A stretch of DNA of 64,000 bases from Aminipila luticellarii (GCF_004103735.1 NZ_CP035281.1:620001-684000); one strand, 5' to 3'; shown: positions 25,833-35,492, counted from the stretch's first letter. The notes: a model not told the origin generated them from the letters alone. Made by a program: numbers and translations.

Positions 25833-28358
25833 TCAATACAGGTCAATGAAGCGGGTCTCGGTGGTGCCGTCCTCGTATTCGATGACCACCTCAATGCCCA
25901 CCTGGGCATTATCGGAGAGTTTCTCCAAGTCCTCCGAAGCAATCTGTGCCGACAGCGTATAACTGCTGCGGTTGGACGGATATACGGTCTGGGACATACT
26001 CTTGGTCATGCCCGCAACACCCACAGCCTTAAAGGATGCCGTGCCGGAAGCACCGTTTTCACCGTCTGTTTCAAAGCCGGAATTGACCCAATAGGCCATA
26101 TCATCATCGGCGCGGGAATTACGCAGATGATTGAACGGCACCAGTTCCCGGATGTCATTGTTGGAGACTACGCTCGTACCCTCAAGGGAGTCTGCGATGG
26201 TATCCAGGGTGCTGACCGAACTGCCCAGGTTCTTCAGCGTGGTGGACAGTTCCAGAACGGTGTTCCAGGGTTCCTGCAGGTTGTACTCACGGCGCACAAT
26301 GCGGGTAGTGACCGAAAGCCCCAACTCCTTATCCTCAACACGGACATAATCGCCCAGATTCCAGGCTTCATGCTCATAGCCCGTCAGAACGGACAAGTCC
26401 ATCGCATTCAGCACATAGGACACGGTGGGCTTGCAGTATTCCGCAAGGCGCATGGCTGTAAATTCCTTCATCTGGTACGGGTTGGTGAAGGAGGAACAGT
26501 CCAGGGTGGTAATGCGGACTTCCTTGGAATAGGTGAAATCCTCAAGGTAAGGCTTGCCACCGTTGATGTCCGAGAATGTCAGCCCATCCGCACCCACGGC
26601 ATATAGCCTGGTGACCAGAGAGCGGGTGTCCACGATACGCTCGATGCTTTTCATATTCTTTTTGTAAGCAAACAGCGCACCGCTGTCCTTACCGTTGACC
26701 GTCAGCAGATGCACCAGTCGGTTGGGGCAATCGAAAACAAGGTCGCCGCCGTGGAGATTGGCAATGCTACGAAGAATGGAAAGAGCGTTCTTTTCAGTGG
26801 AAGTCCAGGTACGCTTGGTGGTCACATTGACCGTGCCGACACTCCATTCGGTGTCTGCCAGAGCGTAAGCCATAGCAACATCAGCGGTCTCGGCATCAAA
26901 CTTCTTTTCTTCCTTACGGACGGAGAAGGTCAGGTCATAGAACTCTGCTTCGGCATACACCTGGGTAATGGTGCTGCCGGTGCTGTCCTTCACATCCGTG
27001 ATGGTGCGGATTTTATATACATCATCAACGATCTGGATTTTCTTCTCGTTATCGATGTACTTTCGCTTGCTGTCACGGTACGGAATGCTGAAAGTCAGCG
27101 TATCCTCACCATTGATCTCGCCCGTAACGATGATGTCGTAGGCGTTTTCCAGAACTGCTTCCCATGCACCGTTGCTGTCCAGAACCACTGGTCTGGCATA
27201 GCCGATCTTCTCGTAGGGAGCCTTGGGTATGTCGTAGAGCCGGATATCCACCAGTTTCGGAGTCTTGGAGGTGTCCGAAGTGGTAAGCGTGACCTTGAAA
27301 CGGATGTAGTTTCGGTTGGGAGATTGCAGCTTACCGTCCGAACCGACCACGATCCAGTCACTCCAGTCGGTGAGATCATCACTGGTGGAAGTCTCCACGG
27401 ATGCAATGGCGGTAACTCCCGCTGTGTACTCACTGGTAACGGACACCTTGCCCGTGCCGGAAAGATTGCAGGTGGCAGCTTTCGTATAAATGACACCGCT
27501 TTCCGGGTAGACACCATCGGTGGCTTTCAGTGTGACACCGCTTGTATCGGTAAGAGCATCCACATCAGAAGAACTGTCCGCACCGTTGCAAAGGACGGTT
27601 GCCTTGAAATAATCTGCCAGGTCATCTGCGGTCAGTGCAGAATCGCAATCCAGAAACCAGTCATCAAAGCCACCTGCGTAGTAATAGGTGTCGGCGTGCA
27701 TACCAATAACCAAATCGGCAACGCAGGAGCGGTTCAGTTCACCGGTGAATGTCAGCACATCGGACTTCCAAACTTCACCTGTGGAGCGGTCGCCCACAAC
27801 ATAAGTGAACTGCTTACTTGTAGGCTCAATGACCCCGGCAATAAAATACCAACCGCCGTTGACCAGAGAGAAGGACGGGGTCACGGTCTTATCCAATATC
27901 AGTGAACCAGACGAGTTATACAGCATAATTCTGGGCTTGCCGGAATACAGAGACAGATATAAAATCGGTTGTCCTGGACCGTATCTGGTGTTGAAGATCG
28001 GGCAGAATGTGTTACCCACCGAGTAAGTGGTGGGGTTCATCCAACCGCCCACGATGATGCGTTCACCGAGGTTTGCGAAGATGCTGCCGTCATTGGTGAC
28101 CTGCAGGTGGGTCTTTTCTGTAGTCGGATTATTGATATTAAAACGGATCTGGCGACCTTTGGGGCTTTTTGAGAGGTTTGCCGTAGTGCCAGACCAATTT
28201 ATAACAGTAAAATTGCGTCCATAGCCAGAAGAATCAGCAAGTGCCGTATCCTCGTCCGGCGCGGACTCATTGAACCGCCATAAGCCGGAGGCGGCATACT
28301 CTGCCGGAAACTCACCCGTGAAATCCGTCTGCTTGTTCAGAATTGTTTTCAGAGACAT
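25833..28358 (-). CDS. Phage tail protein (Tal/endopeptidase-tail type) with LamG-like N-terminus
   Basis: 841 aa, directly after the distal tail gene, the usual place of the tail-associated lysin or tip protein. Residues about 20-240 form a concanavalin/LamG-like domain (GLWRFNESAPDED, IIVGGWMNPTT, GGWYFIAGVIE). The middle from about 380 to 700 is the prophage-tail fold (YDIIVTGEINGEDTLTFSIPY, YAEAEFYDLTFSVRKEEK, YEHEAWNLGDYVRV). A further beta-sandwich ends the protein. No protease residues can be assigned with certainty. Confidence 0.82.
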   Translation of the reverse strand: MSLKTILNKQTDFTGEFPAEYAASGLWRFNESAPDEDTALADSSGYGRNFTVINWSGTTANLSKSPKGRQIRFNINNPTTEKTHLQVTNDGSIFANLGERIIVGGWMNPTTYSVGNTFCPIFNTRYGPGQPILYLSLYSGKPRIMLYNSSGSLILDKTVTPSFSLVNGGWYFIAGVIEPTSKQFTYVVGDRSTGEVWKSDVLTFTGELNRSCVADLVIGMHADTYYYAGGFDDWFLDCDSALTADDLADYFKATVLCNGADSSSDVDALTDTSGVTLKATDGVYPESGVIYTKAATCNLSGTGKVSVTSEYTAGVTAIASVETSTSDDLTDWSDWIVVGSDGKLQSPNRNYIRFKVTLTTSDTSKTPKLVDIRLYDIPKAPYEKIGYARPVVLDSNGAWEAVLENAYDIIVTGEINGEDTLTFSIPYRDSKRKYIDNEKKIQIVDDVYKIRTITDVKDSTGSTITQVYAEAEFYDLTFSVRKEEKKFDAETADVAMAYALADTEWSVGTVNVTTKRTWTSTEKNALSILRSIANLHGGDLVFDCPNRLVHLLTVNGKDSGALFAYKKNMKSIERIVDTRSLVTRLYAVGADGLTFSDINGGKPYLEDFTYSKEVRITTLDCSSFTNPYQMKEFTAMRLAEYCKPTVSYVLNAMDLSVLTGYEHEAWNLGDYVRVEDKELGLSVTTRIVRREYNLQEPWNTVLELSTTLKNLGSSVSTLDTIADSLEGTSVVSNNDIRELVPFNHLRNSRADDDMAYWVNSGFETDGENGASGTASFKAVGVAGMTKSMSQTVYPSNRSSYTLSAQIASEDLEKLSDNAQVGIEVVIEYEDGTTETRFIDLY

Positions 28359-28362
28359 ACCG

Positions 28363-29139
28363 TCACCTCCATCTGCTCTTGGCTTGAATTTGTAGTTCGG
28401 TCAGCGTGGCGTTGTTTACCTCCACGGTGACAGCGTTATCACCGACCGCCAGGGTCGGAAAGTTCAGTTCCTGCAAATACGGCAGGCCATTGCGGAGTGT
28501 TTCTCCGTTCTCGTCCACTACATAGGCGGTCATTTTGTCGGTATCTACGATGAGGGCTTCTCCCTCGGAAAGCGTGGCATTTACGATTTTCGTTTCCGTG
28601 CCGTTTGTGGTGATGCTGATATAGTTGCTTGCTCCGGCAGTCAGCACACCTTCGATGCGGTAGACTGGCAGGGACTCTATATTGCCAATGGCGCGGGTCA
28701 CGGTGTGAGTGCCTTCCTCGGTGATGGAGAAGGTCTCATCCGTCAATGCGTAGCCAAAGGGGTCTGGGCAGAAAAACTTCAGTTCAAAACTGCCTGCCGA
28801 GCGGATGAGCCTTTCACAGTCCACCGCATCATTCAGTCGTGCCATAAAATATCTGTCCGGGACATCATCGAACACAAGCTGATGAAGCCCCTGGGTGGGG
28901 TCGAGCCAAGCAGCAATGTTATCCAAAGCGGATACCAGTGCTGTGAAGCTGTGCTTGGGATAGATGCTGCAATGGGCGGTGATCTCTCTGTAATCGAAAT
29001 CAGCACCAAAGTCTGCAACACCGTATTTTCCAGGCACGGTGGTGGTAAAGTTGCGAAGTTTACCACACACCTGCCAGGAGGTCAGACGGGCTTTGACGCC
29101 CATACTGGCCGATGTAATATCGTTATAGGTGAAACCCAT
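28363..29139 (-). CDS. Distal tail protein (Dit family)
   Basis: 258 aa, starting MGFTYNDITSASMGVKA, typical of the siphovirus Dit/phage tail component family. It forms the hexameric hub between tail tube and tip. It sits between the tape measure and the tip protein, as usual. A Shine-Dalgarno AGGAGGG precedes the ATG. Confidence 0.9.
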   Translation of the reverse strand: MGFTYNDITSASMGVKARLTSWQVCGKLRNFTTTVPGKYGVADFGADFDYREITAHCSIYPKHSFTALVSALDNIAAWLDPTQGLHQLVFDDVPDRYFMARLNDAVDCERLIRSAGSFELKFFCPDPFGYALTDETFSITEEGTHTVTRAIGNIESLPVYRIEGVLTAGASNYISITTNGTETKIVNATLSEGEALIVDTDKMTAYVVDENGETLRNGLPYLQELNFPTLAVGDNAVTVEVNNATLTELQIQAKSRWR

Positions 29140-29155
29140 AGGTCAAAGCCCTCCT

Positions 29156-31651
29156 TTATGCTGTAGTGAAGTGCCCCTGCGCACGGGAGCCACTCTGAAT
29201 GAGGTTATAGAGTTCCTGGGAAATCTTGCGGATATCCTCTTCGCTGCGAATAACCATCTGCTGAATGGTGATAAGCGCACCGTAGCCCATGCCGCCAATG
29301 CCGGAAGCGGTATCGTTGCGGTTGACCGTGCCGTTAACAGTGAAGTCTGTCGGCAGTGCGGTGGTCATATCATCAGCCAAGCTGTGCATCACATCGTTGA
29401 TGTCAGAACTCATGCTTTCAGCAGCGGCAACGGCATCCTTGCCATTGTCGTTGATAGCACCGGCCAGACCTTCCACCAACATCTCACCAACCCAGCCCAT
29501 TTCCTTGGACGGGGATGCGATACCGAAGAAGTCGCAGATGCCATCCCAGATGGAGGAAATCCATCCAGATACCTTGTTCCAGAGCCAGGATGCCAGGGAC
29601 TGGATGCCCTGCCACAAGCCACGGACAAGGTTGCCGCCGACCTCGGCAAGCTGCGATACGCCCTTACCGAAGGCAGAGACCAGACCCGCAAGGATCTGTG
29701 GTACAGCCTTTACGATTTCAACGATGATGGTCGGCAGGTTTTTAATCAGAGAGATAAACAGCGTTACACCCGCCTGCACGATCTGGGGAATGCTGTTTAT
29801 AAGGGCATTGACCACAGAACCGATGATTTCCGGGATAGCCGCCACAATGGTGGTGATGATCTCCGGCAGAGCCTGTACCAAAGAAATCAGCAGGTCGATA
29901 CCCGCCTGGATGATAAGCGGAATGCTGTCCAAAACAGCGGTGATGATGCCGTCAATGATCTGCGGGATAGCTTCCACCACGGCGACGATAATGTCCGGCA
30001 ATGCTGCCACCAAAGAGGTCAGAAGCTGAATGCCCGCTTCGATGATTTGGGGAATTGCGCCGAGAATGAACTCAACAATCGCTGTAATAATGGAAGGCAG
30101 TGCTTCAATCAGTGTAGGAATTGCGGCAAGCAAACCCTCTGCCAGTCCCATAATCAGTTGCAGGGCGGCATCGAGGATCATAGGAAGGTTGGAAATCAGC
30201 CCCTCCACGATGGTGATGATTGCCTGCACTGCGGCGGGGATAAGCTGCGGAAGTGCCGAGCCGATACCCTCTACCAGAGAAACGATGATCTGAACGGCGG
30301 CATCCACCAGAAGCGGAAGGTTCTCGATCAGCGTGTTCACAATGGTCATCACCGCTTCAATGACTGCCGGGACCAGTTGTGGTATCATCGTCAGCAGCGT
30401 AGTTAGTACCTGGGAGAACAGATCGACCACGGTGTCCAGTAAGGTCGGAAGCAGATCACCCACAGTCGCAAGCAGTGCATTCAGCGCCGTTGGCAGAGCC
30501 GAGATGATATTCTCGATAACCGGGGTAATGTTGGTCAGCACATCCTGGAAGGCATCCACCACATTGTTGCAAAGCTGCTCAATGTCAGCATCCGCATTAC
30601 CGAAGCCCACGATAAGGTTGTCGATAGCCGCCTTCATGGCGTTCATGGAGCCTTCAATGGTGTGTTCCGCTTCCGCAGCGGTAGCACCGGCAACACCCAT
30701 GCTCTCTTGAATGACGTGGATTGCTTCAACTACATCGGCGTAGGAACTGATATCGTACTCAATGCCGGAAATCGCCTGTGCATCAGCAAGCAGCCGTTCC
30801 ATTTCGGTCTTGGTGCCGCCGTAGCCGAGTTTCAGGTTATCAAGCATCGTGTAATTCTGCTTGGCAAAGCCCTGGTACGCGTTTTGGATGAGTCCGATGT
30901 CCGTACCCATCTTATTGGCGTTATCCGCCATGTCGGTGATCGCCATGTCCGCATACTTGACTGCCGCCTCCGTATCACCGCCCAGAGAGGAAATCAGCGA
31001 TGCAGAGAAGGATGTGACTGTGGACATATAGTCATTGGCCGACATACCCGCAGTTTTATATGCGTTATTGGCGTACTCCTGCAGGGATGCGGAGGAGTCT
31101 TTGAACAGGGTGTCAATACCACCGACAAGCTGTTCATACTCACCGTAGGCTTCCACCACAGCTTTGCCCAGGGACACAGCGGCCGCTGCGGCAGCAGTTA
31201 CCACCGCACCCATCGCAATGCCCACCGTTTTCAGAGTGCCGCCCAATTTGGAGAATTTCCCCTCGGAGTCATCGGCGGCATCTCCGGCATCGTCCAGGGC
31301 GGCATTGTTGCGGTCGAGTTCCCGCTCCATGTCGTTCAGCGCAGCGGTGGCGTTATTAAGCTGAATCTGCCATTGCTGCGTTCTGCGGTCATTTTCACCG
31401 AAAGACTCGGAGGCGTTGGCAAGTGCCTGACGCAAGGTCTCGATTTTCTGCTTCTGGGCTTCGATTTCCTTGTTCAGCACCTGGTTCCGGGCAGTGAGGG
31501 CTTCCACGGAATTGTCGTTTTTATCGAACTGCGATTGAACGACCTTCATTTCCGAGCCGAGGACTTTGAAGGACTGGTTGATTTCCGACAGAGCCTTCTT
31601 GAACTCCTTTTCGCCCTCAAGACCGATTTTCAAGCCAAAATCATCTGCCAT
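29156..31651 (-). CDS. Tail tape measure protein
   Basis: 831 aa protein that sets tail length and is threaded through the tube. The N-terminal part is coiled coil (about 15-115). Then comes the conserved TMP core (EAYGEYEQLVGGIDTLFKDS, GMSANDYMSTVTSFSASL, AITDMADNANKMGTD). A strongly hydrophobic region from about residue 390 to 670 contains imperfect repeats of 44-45 residues, each with a (A/S)IPxII...LLxSLVxALPxII pattern. The C-terminal end ASPSKEMGWVGEMLVEGLAGAI is typical. Confidence 0.95.
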   Translation of the reverse strand: MADDFGLKIGLEGEKEFKKALSEINQSFKVLGSEMKVVQSQFDKNDNSVEALTARNQVLNKEIEAQKQKIETLRQALANASESFGENDRRTQQWQIQLNNATAALNDMERELDRNNAALDDAGDAADDSEGKFSKLGGTLKTVGIAMGAVVTAAAAAAVSLGKAVVEAYGEYEQLVGGIDTLFKDSSASLQEYANNAYKTAGMSANDYMSTVTSFSASLISSLGGDTEAAVKYADMAITDMADNANKMGTDIGLIQNAYQGFAKQNYTMLDNLKLGYGGTKTEMERLLADAQAISGIEYDISSYADVVEAIHVIQESMGVAGATAAEAEHTIEGSMNAMKAAIDNLIVGFGNADADIEQLCNNVVDAFQDVLTNITPVIENIISALPTALNALLATVGDLLPTLLDTVVDLFSQVLTTLLTMIPQLVPAVIEAVMTIVNTLIENLPLLVDAAVQIIVSLVEGIGSALPQLIPAAVQAIITIVEGLISNLPMILDAALQLIMGLAEGLLAAIPTLIEALPSIITAIVEFILGAIPQIIEAGIQLLTSLVAALPDIIVAVVEAIPQIIDGIITAVLDSIPLIIQAGIDLLISLVQALPEIITTIVAAIPEIIGSVVNALINSIPQIVQAGVTLFISLIKNLPTIIVEIVKAVPQILAGLVSAFGKGVSQLAEVGGNLVRGLWQGIQSLASWLWNKVSGWISSIWDGICDFFGIASPSKEMGWVGEMLVEGLAGAINDNGKDAVAAAESMSSDINDVMHSLADDMTTALPTDFTVNGTVNRNDTASGIGGMGYGALITIQQMVIRSEEDIRKISQELYNLIQSGSRAQGHFTTA

Positions 31652-31668
31652 CTATACCACCTCCTTCA

Positions 31669-31872
31669 TCAGATTCCGTCCGGGATAATGTCATCGATGA
31701 ACAGTTCCCGCTTGGGCTTGGCAAGCCCGTTATATTGCTTGTGGCACTCCCAAAGGTCCAGGAGTAAACCAAACGGCATCAACCACACCTCATCCTGCGA
31801 CAGATGGAGGTGGGCGATGCCGTAATATAAAAGTCGAGTAAATAACTCTTCGTCACTTACTCGACCGCCGCG
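31669..31872 (-). CDS. -1 frameshift extension of the tail assembly chaperone (gpGT-like)
   Basis: An open frame without its own start. It is reached by a -1 slip at the heptamer A AAA AAC (minus strand, 31878 to 31872), which is in the correct zero frame (CAA AAA AAC) near the end of the upstream gene. The extension reads RGGRVSDEELFTRLLYYGIA... and ends IPDGI at 31669, 17 nt before the tape measure ATG. The short and long products correspond to gpG and gpGT of lambda, which prepare the tape measure protein. Confidence 0.88.
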   Translation of the reverse strand, partial: RGGRVSDEELFTRLLYYGIAHLHLSQDEVWLMPFGLLLDLWECHKQYNGLAKPKRELFIDDIIPDGI

Positions 31873-32240
31873 TTTTTTTGGTCAGACTCGCTTTCTACAT
31901 TTCGCTTGGTGCCCTTATACAGAGCCTCGGTGATAGCCGCCTTGTAGGTTGCCAGATCCACGGGTGTGGTGAGCAGTTCCACCATCTCCTCGGTGAGCAG
32001 TTCCTTGGGGGCATCCTTATGCTTGAGGTTGTGAACCAGAATGGACTGGTTCGCCAGAAGCGTGATGAGCCACACGATCTCGCCAATGGCCATCTCGAAG
32101 TTCTCGGACTTCATCAGCTTATCGCCCAGATTCTCCAAACCGCCGTAACGACCGGCGATGTCCTTGGTGGCCTTGGTTGTCAGAAGCAGCGTATACTCAT
32201 CGCCGCCGATGTTGATATTTGCAGAGCGTTCAGTAGTCAT
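31857..32240 (-). CDS. Tail assembly chaperone (gpG-like), 127 aa
   Basis: Lies between major tail protein and tape measure, the fixed position of the tail chaperone. Helical protein (DEYTLLLTTKATKDIAGRYGG, MAIGEIVWLITLLANQS). The C-terminal codons contain a classical slippery heptamer, so a fraction of ribosomes should make a longer fusion. It is not in the virion in known phages. Confidence 0.88.
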   Translation of the reverse strand: MTTERSANINIGGDEYTLLLTTKATKDIAGRYGGLENLGDKLMKSENFEMAIGEIVWLITLLANQSILVHNLKHKDAPKELLTEEMVELLTTPVDLATYKAAITEALYKGTKRNVESESDQKNAAVE

Positions 32241-32253
32241 AGGTCAGTCCTCC

Positions 32254-32850
32254 TTATTCAGCTGCAGCAGTGGTATAAGAAGGCTCGTACACTTCCTTAT
32301 ACCAGTTGGTGATGGTGTCAGCGGTTACAGCGGAATCACCCTCGGTGACCTCTGCCTTCCAGGGATGCTTGCCATTGCCATCCACCTTATTGCGACGGAG
32401 AATGGTGCCCTCGATGGTAGGAGTGCTGAAGGTGATGCTGTCGCCCTTGGTAGCAAGGTTCGTGGCGGGGATACCGAACTTCACACGGTACAGCCAGTAA
32501 TACTTGTACTTGCCGTTGGATTTTTTTGCACGGAAGCCAACAGCCACGGGATCACCGCCGTCCTCACTGGTAGAGACCACAACACCGTTCGCATCAATGG
32601 TTGCGCCGGTCAGGTCGGAAGCAACAGATGCACCAACATCGTCCACGCCCAGGGACAGAGTGCCGTTTTTGAACTCCTTTACGATTTCTGCCGCACCATC
32701 ATCTGCGTAGAGCGTAGCCTCGGCCAGTTCCACGGAGAGATCGGCATTCATTGCCTTTGCCAGTTGCACCGGGGTCGCATAGGTTTCGTTGCCATTCTCG
32801 TCCTCGGTGATTTTGGCGTAATACAGTTTATCAAGACCGATAGTAGCCAT
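32254..32850 (-). CDS. Major tail (tube) protein, phi13-type
   Basis: 198 aa, typical start MATIGLDKLYYAKITEDENGNETYATPVQLA and DADLSVELAEATLYADD-like segments of the phi13/TP901 major tail family. The C-terminal part (GNGKHPWKAEVTEGDSAVTADTITNWYKEVYEP) fits the family. Forms the hexameric tail tube. Confidence 0.92.
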   Translation of the reverse strand: MATIGLDKLYYAKITEDENGNETYATPVQLAKAMNADLSVELAEATLYADDGAAEIVKEFKNGTLSLGVDDVGASVASDLTGATIDANGVVVSTSEDGGDPVAVGFRAKKSNGKYKYYWLYRVKFGIPATNLATKGDSITFSTPTIEGTILRRNKVDGNGKHPWKAEVTEGDSAVTADTITNWYKEVYEPSYTTAAAE

Positions 32851-32853
32851 GAT

Positions 32854-33195
32854 TTATTCCTCCATTTCATAGTGTTTGGCTACATCCACCGCATAGTGGT
32901 GATAGCCTGTTTCGGTTTCATAACCGATGTATCTGCGGTCGGTTATGGTAAAATCAGCGCCCAGAAGCGTTTTTACAATGGCGTTTTTATCTGCCATGTA
33001 GTTGCCCTGGACATAAAGAGATAGTCGAGCCTCCTGCACATCAATGCCGGGAGCGTTATCTGCATGGAGGTCGAAAGTGTCAGCGATGGGAACCACCACG
33101 ATGTACTTCGCAGGGGCAGCATCGGTGAACACGCCTGTCTCGATGGGAATGCCCAAAACAGAAAGTGCCGTCTGGATATCTGCCAGTACACTCAT
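32854..33195 (-). CDS. Tail terminator / tail completion protein, 113 aa
   Basis: Small alpha/beta protein in the slot of the tail terminator (DUF3168/gp9-like), starting MSVLADIQTALSVLGIPIETGVF. Assignment rests mainly on gene order: HK97-gp10 homologue upstream, tail tube downstream. Overlaps the upstream gene by 4 nt. Confidence 0.75.
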   Translation of the reverse strand: MSVLADIQTALSVLGIPIETGVFTDAAPAKYIVVVPIADTFDLHADNAPGIDVQEARLSLYVQGNYMADKNAIVKTLLGADFTITDRRYIGYETETGYHHYAVDVAKHYEMEE

Positions 33196-33623
33196 AATTT
33201 TCTGACCTCCTCTTCAAATTTCTGCTGCATCGCAGCCTTGCAAGCAGACCGTGACGCGGATTTCGCAGGCTTCAGAAAGGGCTTTGCAGGCTGACCGTGC
33301 TTGCCGTACTCCAGGATGTTTGCAAGTTTTTCGTTACTGCCGCCATCACTGCGCGGTTCGGCAAAGCCGACCTTGACATTGTGGTTGCCGTCCTTATCGG
33401 TCTTGGCAGGGGTCAGACCCAGAGCCGTTTCCAATTCACCTGTGGAGCGGGATTCGTATTTTGTGCCGGAACCCACCACAGCGGAAAGGTTGCTCTGTAC
33501 CTTCTGCAGGACAACTTCGCCGCCTGCCTTCAGTACGCTTTCGGCAACGGTATCAAAGTCCTTTCCCAGACGGGACATCCTTTCCAGAAATTCATCCGGC
33601 ATTTTGATATCAACCTTTGCCAA
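33192..33623 (-). CDS. HK97 gp10-like neck protein
   Basis: 143 aa. The pattern of an N-terminal helix (LERMSRLGKDFDTVAESVLKAGG), a central glycine-rich loop and ANILEYGKHGQPAKPFLKPAKSA is the signature of the HK97-gp10 head-tail joining family. Overlaps its upstream neighbour by 14 nt. Confidence 0.9.
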   Translation of the reverse strand: MAKVDIKMPDEFLERMSRLGKDFDTVAESVLKAGGEVVLQKVQSNLSAVVGSGTKYESRSTGELETALGLTPAKTDKDGNHNVKVGFAEPRSDGGSNEKLANILEYGKHGQPAKPFLKPAKSASRSACKAAMQQKFEEEVRKL

Positions 33624-33951
33624 CGGTAGCCACCACCTTTTTGGCGAGGACTTCCGTGTACATACCGCGTCCCTTCACGTCCTCGACCGAAGTCACCTCG
33701 AACCGCTCACCATCCGTAACGATGATGTGGTCGGTAGTGATGCCCAGACCGGGGATGCACCGGAAGCGGAACAGATCGGTGGCTTCGGAGAAAGCGGCGA
33801 GGTTTGCCCACCGCTGACTGCCGTGCCGTCCCTCTCTGTAAACACGGACAGAAGCGAGGACTTCATCCACCGTAGCAGTGAAGCCCTCGCTGTCCTTGAC
33901 CTTTTTTGTGATAATGATGTCGGCAAAGCCATTCATTTTTCCGAAACTCAT
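33610..33951 (-). CDS. Head closure / head-tail joining protein, 113 aa
   Basis: Beta-rich small protein (MSFGKMNGFADIIITKKVKDSEGF, ITTDHIIVTDGERFEVTSVED) in the head-closure position (SPP1 gp16-like family). Start at 33951 preferred, with GGAAGGTG ahead; the frame continues to 33966. Confidence 0.8.
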   Translation of the reverse strand: MSFGKMNGFADIIITKKVKDSEGFTATVDEVLASVRVYREGRHGSQRWANLAAFSEATDLFRFRCIPGLGITTDHIIVTDGERFEVTSVEDVKGRGMYTEVLAKKVVATVGKG

Positions 33952-33953
33952 GG

Positions 33954-34265
33954 TCACACCTTCCATTCCCGGTCGAGCCGAAGCAGAAGGTTGACTGTGT
34001 TCCAGACCTGCTGACCCGCTTGTACATTGTCAGCAAAAAAACCGCCCGTGCTGCCGTCCCTGGATTCGTAAAAGTGGGATGACAGCATAATAACCGCCTG
34101 CTCGGTAGTGGGCGGCATATCCTTTTCGCTGTAGGTGCCTGCGGGAATATGCTGATAGCTTTCTGCGTATGAAACAGCGGCGGTGATGTAGCCCTTCAGC
34201 AATGCATCATCCGCCGCATGGTCGAGAATCAGATTCTGTTTTACTTTTTCAAGCAAAGCATCCAT
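33954..34265 (-). CDS. Head-tail connector protein (gp6-like), 103 aa
   Basis: All-helical protein (MDALLEKVKQNLILDHAADDALLKGYITAAVSYAESYQ) of the gp6/phage_gp6 adaptor family, which forms the ring below the portal. Start at 34265 has GGAGGTGGCGGTG upstream. It follows the capsid gene directly. Confidence 0.85.
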   Translation of the reverse strand: MDALLEKVKQNLILDHAADDALLKGYITAAVSYAESYQHIPAGTYSEKDMPPTTEQAVIMLSSHFYESRDGSTGGFFADNVQAGQQVWNTVNLLLRLDREWKV

Positions 34266-34283
34266 CACCGCCACCTCCATTCA

Positions 34284-35486
34284 TTACGCAGTCGCCATCT
34301 TGAGCAGCTTGACCGCTTCGGGGAGAATCAGCTTGCCGTCCACGCGCTCCTTGGCAACGAAGCCAACCATGCCGTTACCGGCGAAGAGTTCCTTCAGTTC
34401 CGCAAAGGAACGAGTGCCGCGGTCACCGATGTTGTAGTAGTTGTAGTCACCGAAAGCGATGGCAGGCATACCTGCGGTGATTGCGGGGAAATAAGGAGAG
34501 GTGTGAACCTCGTAGCCCAGGAGTCTGCCAGGTTCGCCTGCCTGCACGGAATCCTGCCACAGGTAGCGACCGTTCTTGTCAGTCAGCTTGCGGATCGCTG
34601 CCAGAGTCTGGTCATTGCAGATGAACTTGGCATTCTTGCGGTAGGGGCGCTTGAGGGAGTACACCAGGTCGATGAGTTCATCGGCAGTGATCTCGGTAGC
34701 AGATGCGGCAGTCACGCCGATCTGTGCGCCACCCTCATCGGCAAGCAGACCCAAAGGCTGACCAACGCCGGTACCATTGAGGAAGGCATCCTCTTCAGCA
34801 TTGGCCAGAGCCTTTGCAAACTGACGAAGGATGTACTTCTCCAACTGGAATGCGTTGTCGTAGAGCAGTTCCTCGGTGACCTTCACGGCAACATGGAGCT
34901 TATGGGCATCCAGATTGATCTGGGCAAACTTTGCATCGCCCCAGGTGAGTTCCTCGCCCTCATCGATCCACGCAGCCGCAGGCTTGGTGGCAGCGATGTT
35001 GATCTTGCGCTCGCCACTGGTAGTGATGGTGTGACCCAGCTTGCGGAAGATGTTCTCTTCCTCCAGAGCCTCGATCAGACGGGAATCATACTCTTCGGGA
35101 ACCAGGTAGCCACCGTCAGCGTCAATGCCCTCCTGGAGAACATTGCTGACCTGGCGGAAGTTGGTACGGAGAGCCTTGAGCATACCGTCCTTATAGGCAT
35201 CGGAAGCACGGCCGGTCTTGGGTTTCTGGTCATTCACAGAAGTGCCGTTCATAGGCTTTTCGGTGATGGGAGTAGAAGTGGGCTTGGAAAGCTGTGCGTC
35301 CATAGCAGACATAGCTTCCATACGCTCGATTTCAGCACCGTAGTCCTGAACCTTCTTTTCCATCTGGGCATAGGTCTTGGCATCCTCATCGGAAAGCAGA
35401 CCGTCACTGTTGCGCTTGGTCTCTACAAAAGCCTTTGCAGCTTCCCAAGCCTGGTTACGCTTTGCGCGCAGTTCGTTGATAGTCAT
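34284..35486 (-). CDS. Major capsid protein, HK97 family
   Basis: 400 aa. An N-terminal coiled-coil delta domain (residues 1-75) would be removed by the prohead protease encoded upstream. The HK97 fold starts near AGGIDADGGYLVPEEYDSRLIEALEEEN-like text (here QEGIDADGGYLVPEEYDSRL). Later hallmarks are AIAFGDYNYYNIGDRGTRSF and the C-terminal FVAKERVDGKLILPEAVKLLK. Order portal-protease-capsid is canonical. Confidence 0.95.
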   Translation of the reverse strand: MTINELRAKRNQAWEAAKAFVETKRNSDGLLSDEDAKTYAQMEKKVQDYGAEIERMEAMSAMDAQLSKPTSTPITEKPMNGTSVNDQKPKTGRASDAYKDGMLKALRTNFRQVSNVLQEGIDADGGYLVPEEYDSRLIEALEEENIFRKLGHTITTSGERKINIAATKPAAAWIDEGEELTWGDAKFAQINLDAHKLHVAVKVTEELLYDNAFQLEKYILRQFAKALANAEEDAFLNGTGVGQPLGLLADEGGAQIGVTAASATEITADELIDLVYSLKRPYRKNAKFICNDQTLAAIRKLTDKNGRYLWQDSVQAGEPGRLLGYEVHTSPYFPAITAGMPAIAFGDYNYYNIGDRGTRSFAELKELFAGNGMVGFVAKERVDGKLILPEAVKLLKMATA

Positions 35487-35492
35487 AATAAA

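Noticed and set aside
29129-30406. Plus-strand frame rich in Asn, Arg and Gln opposite the tape measure gene
   Set aside because: Its repetitive look only mirrors the hydrophobic repeats of the real tape measure protein.
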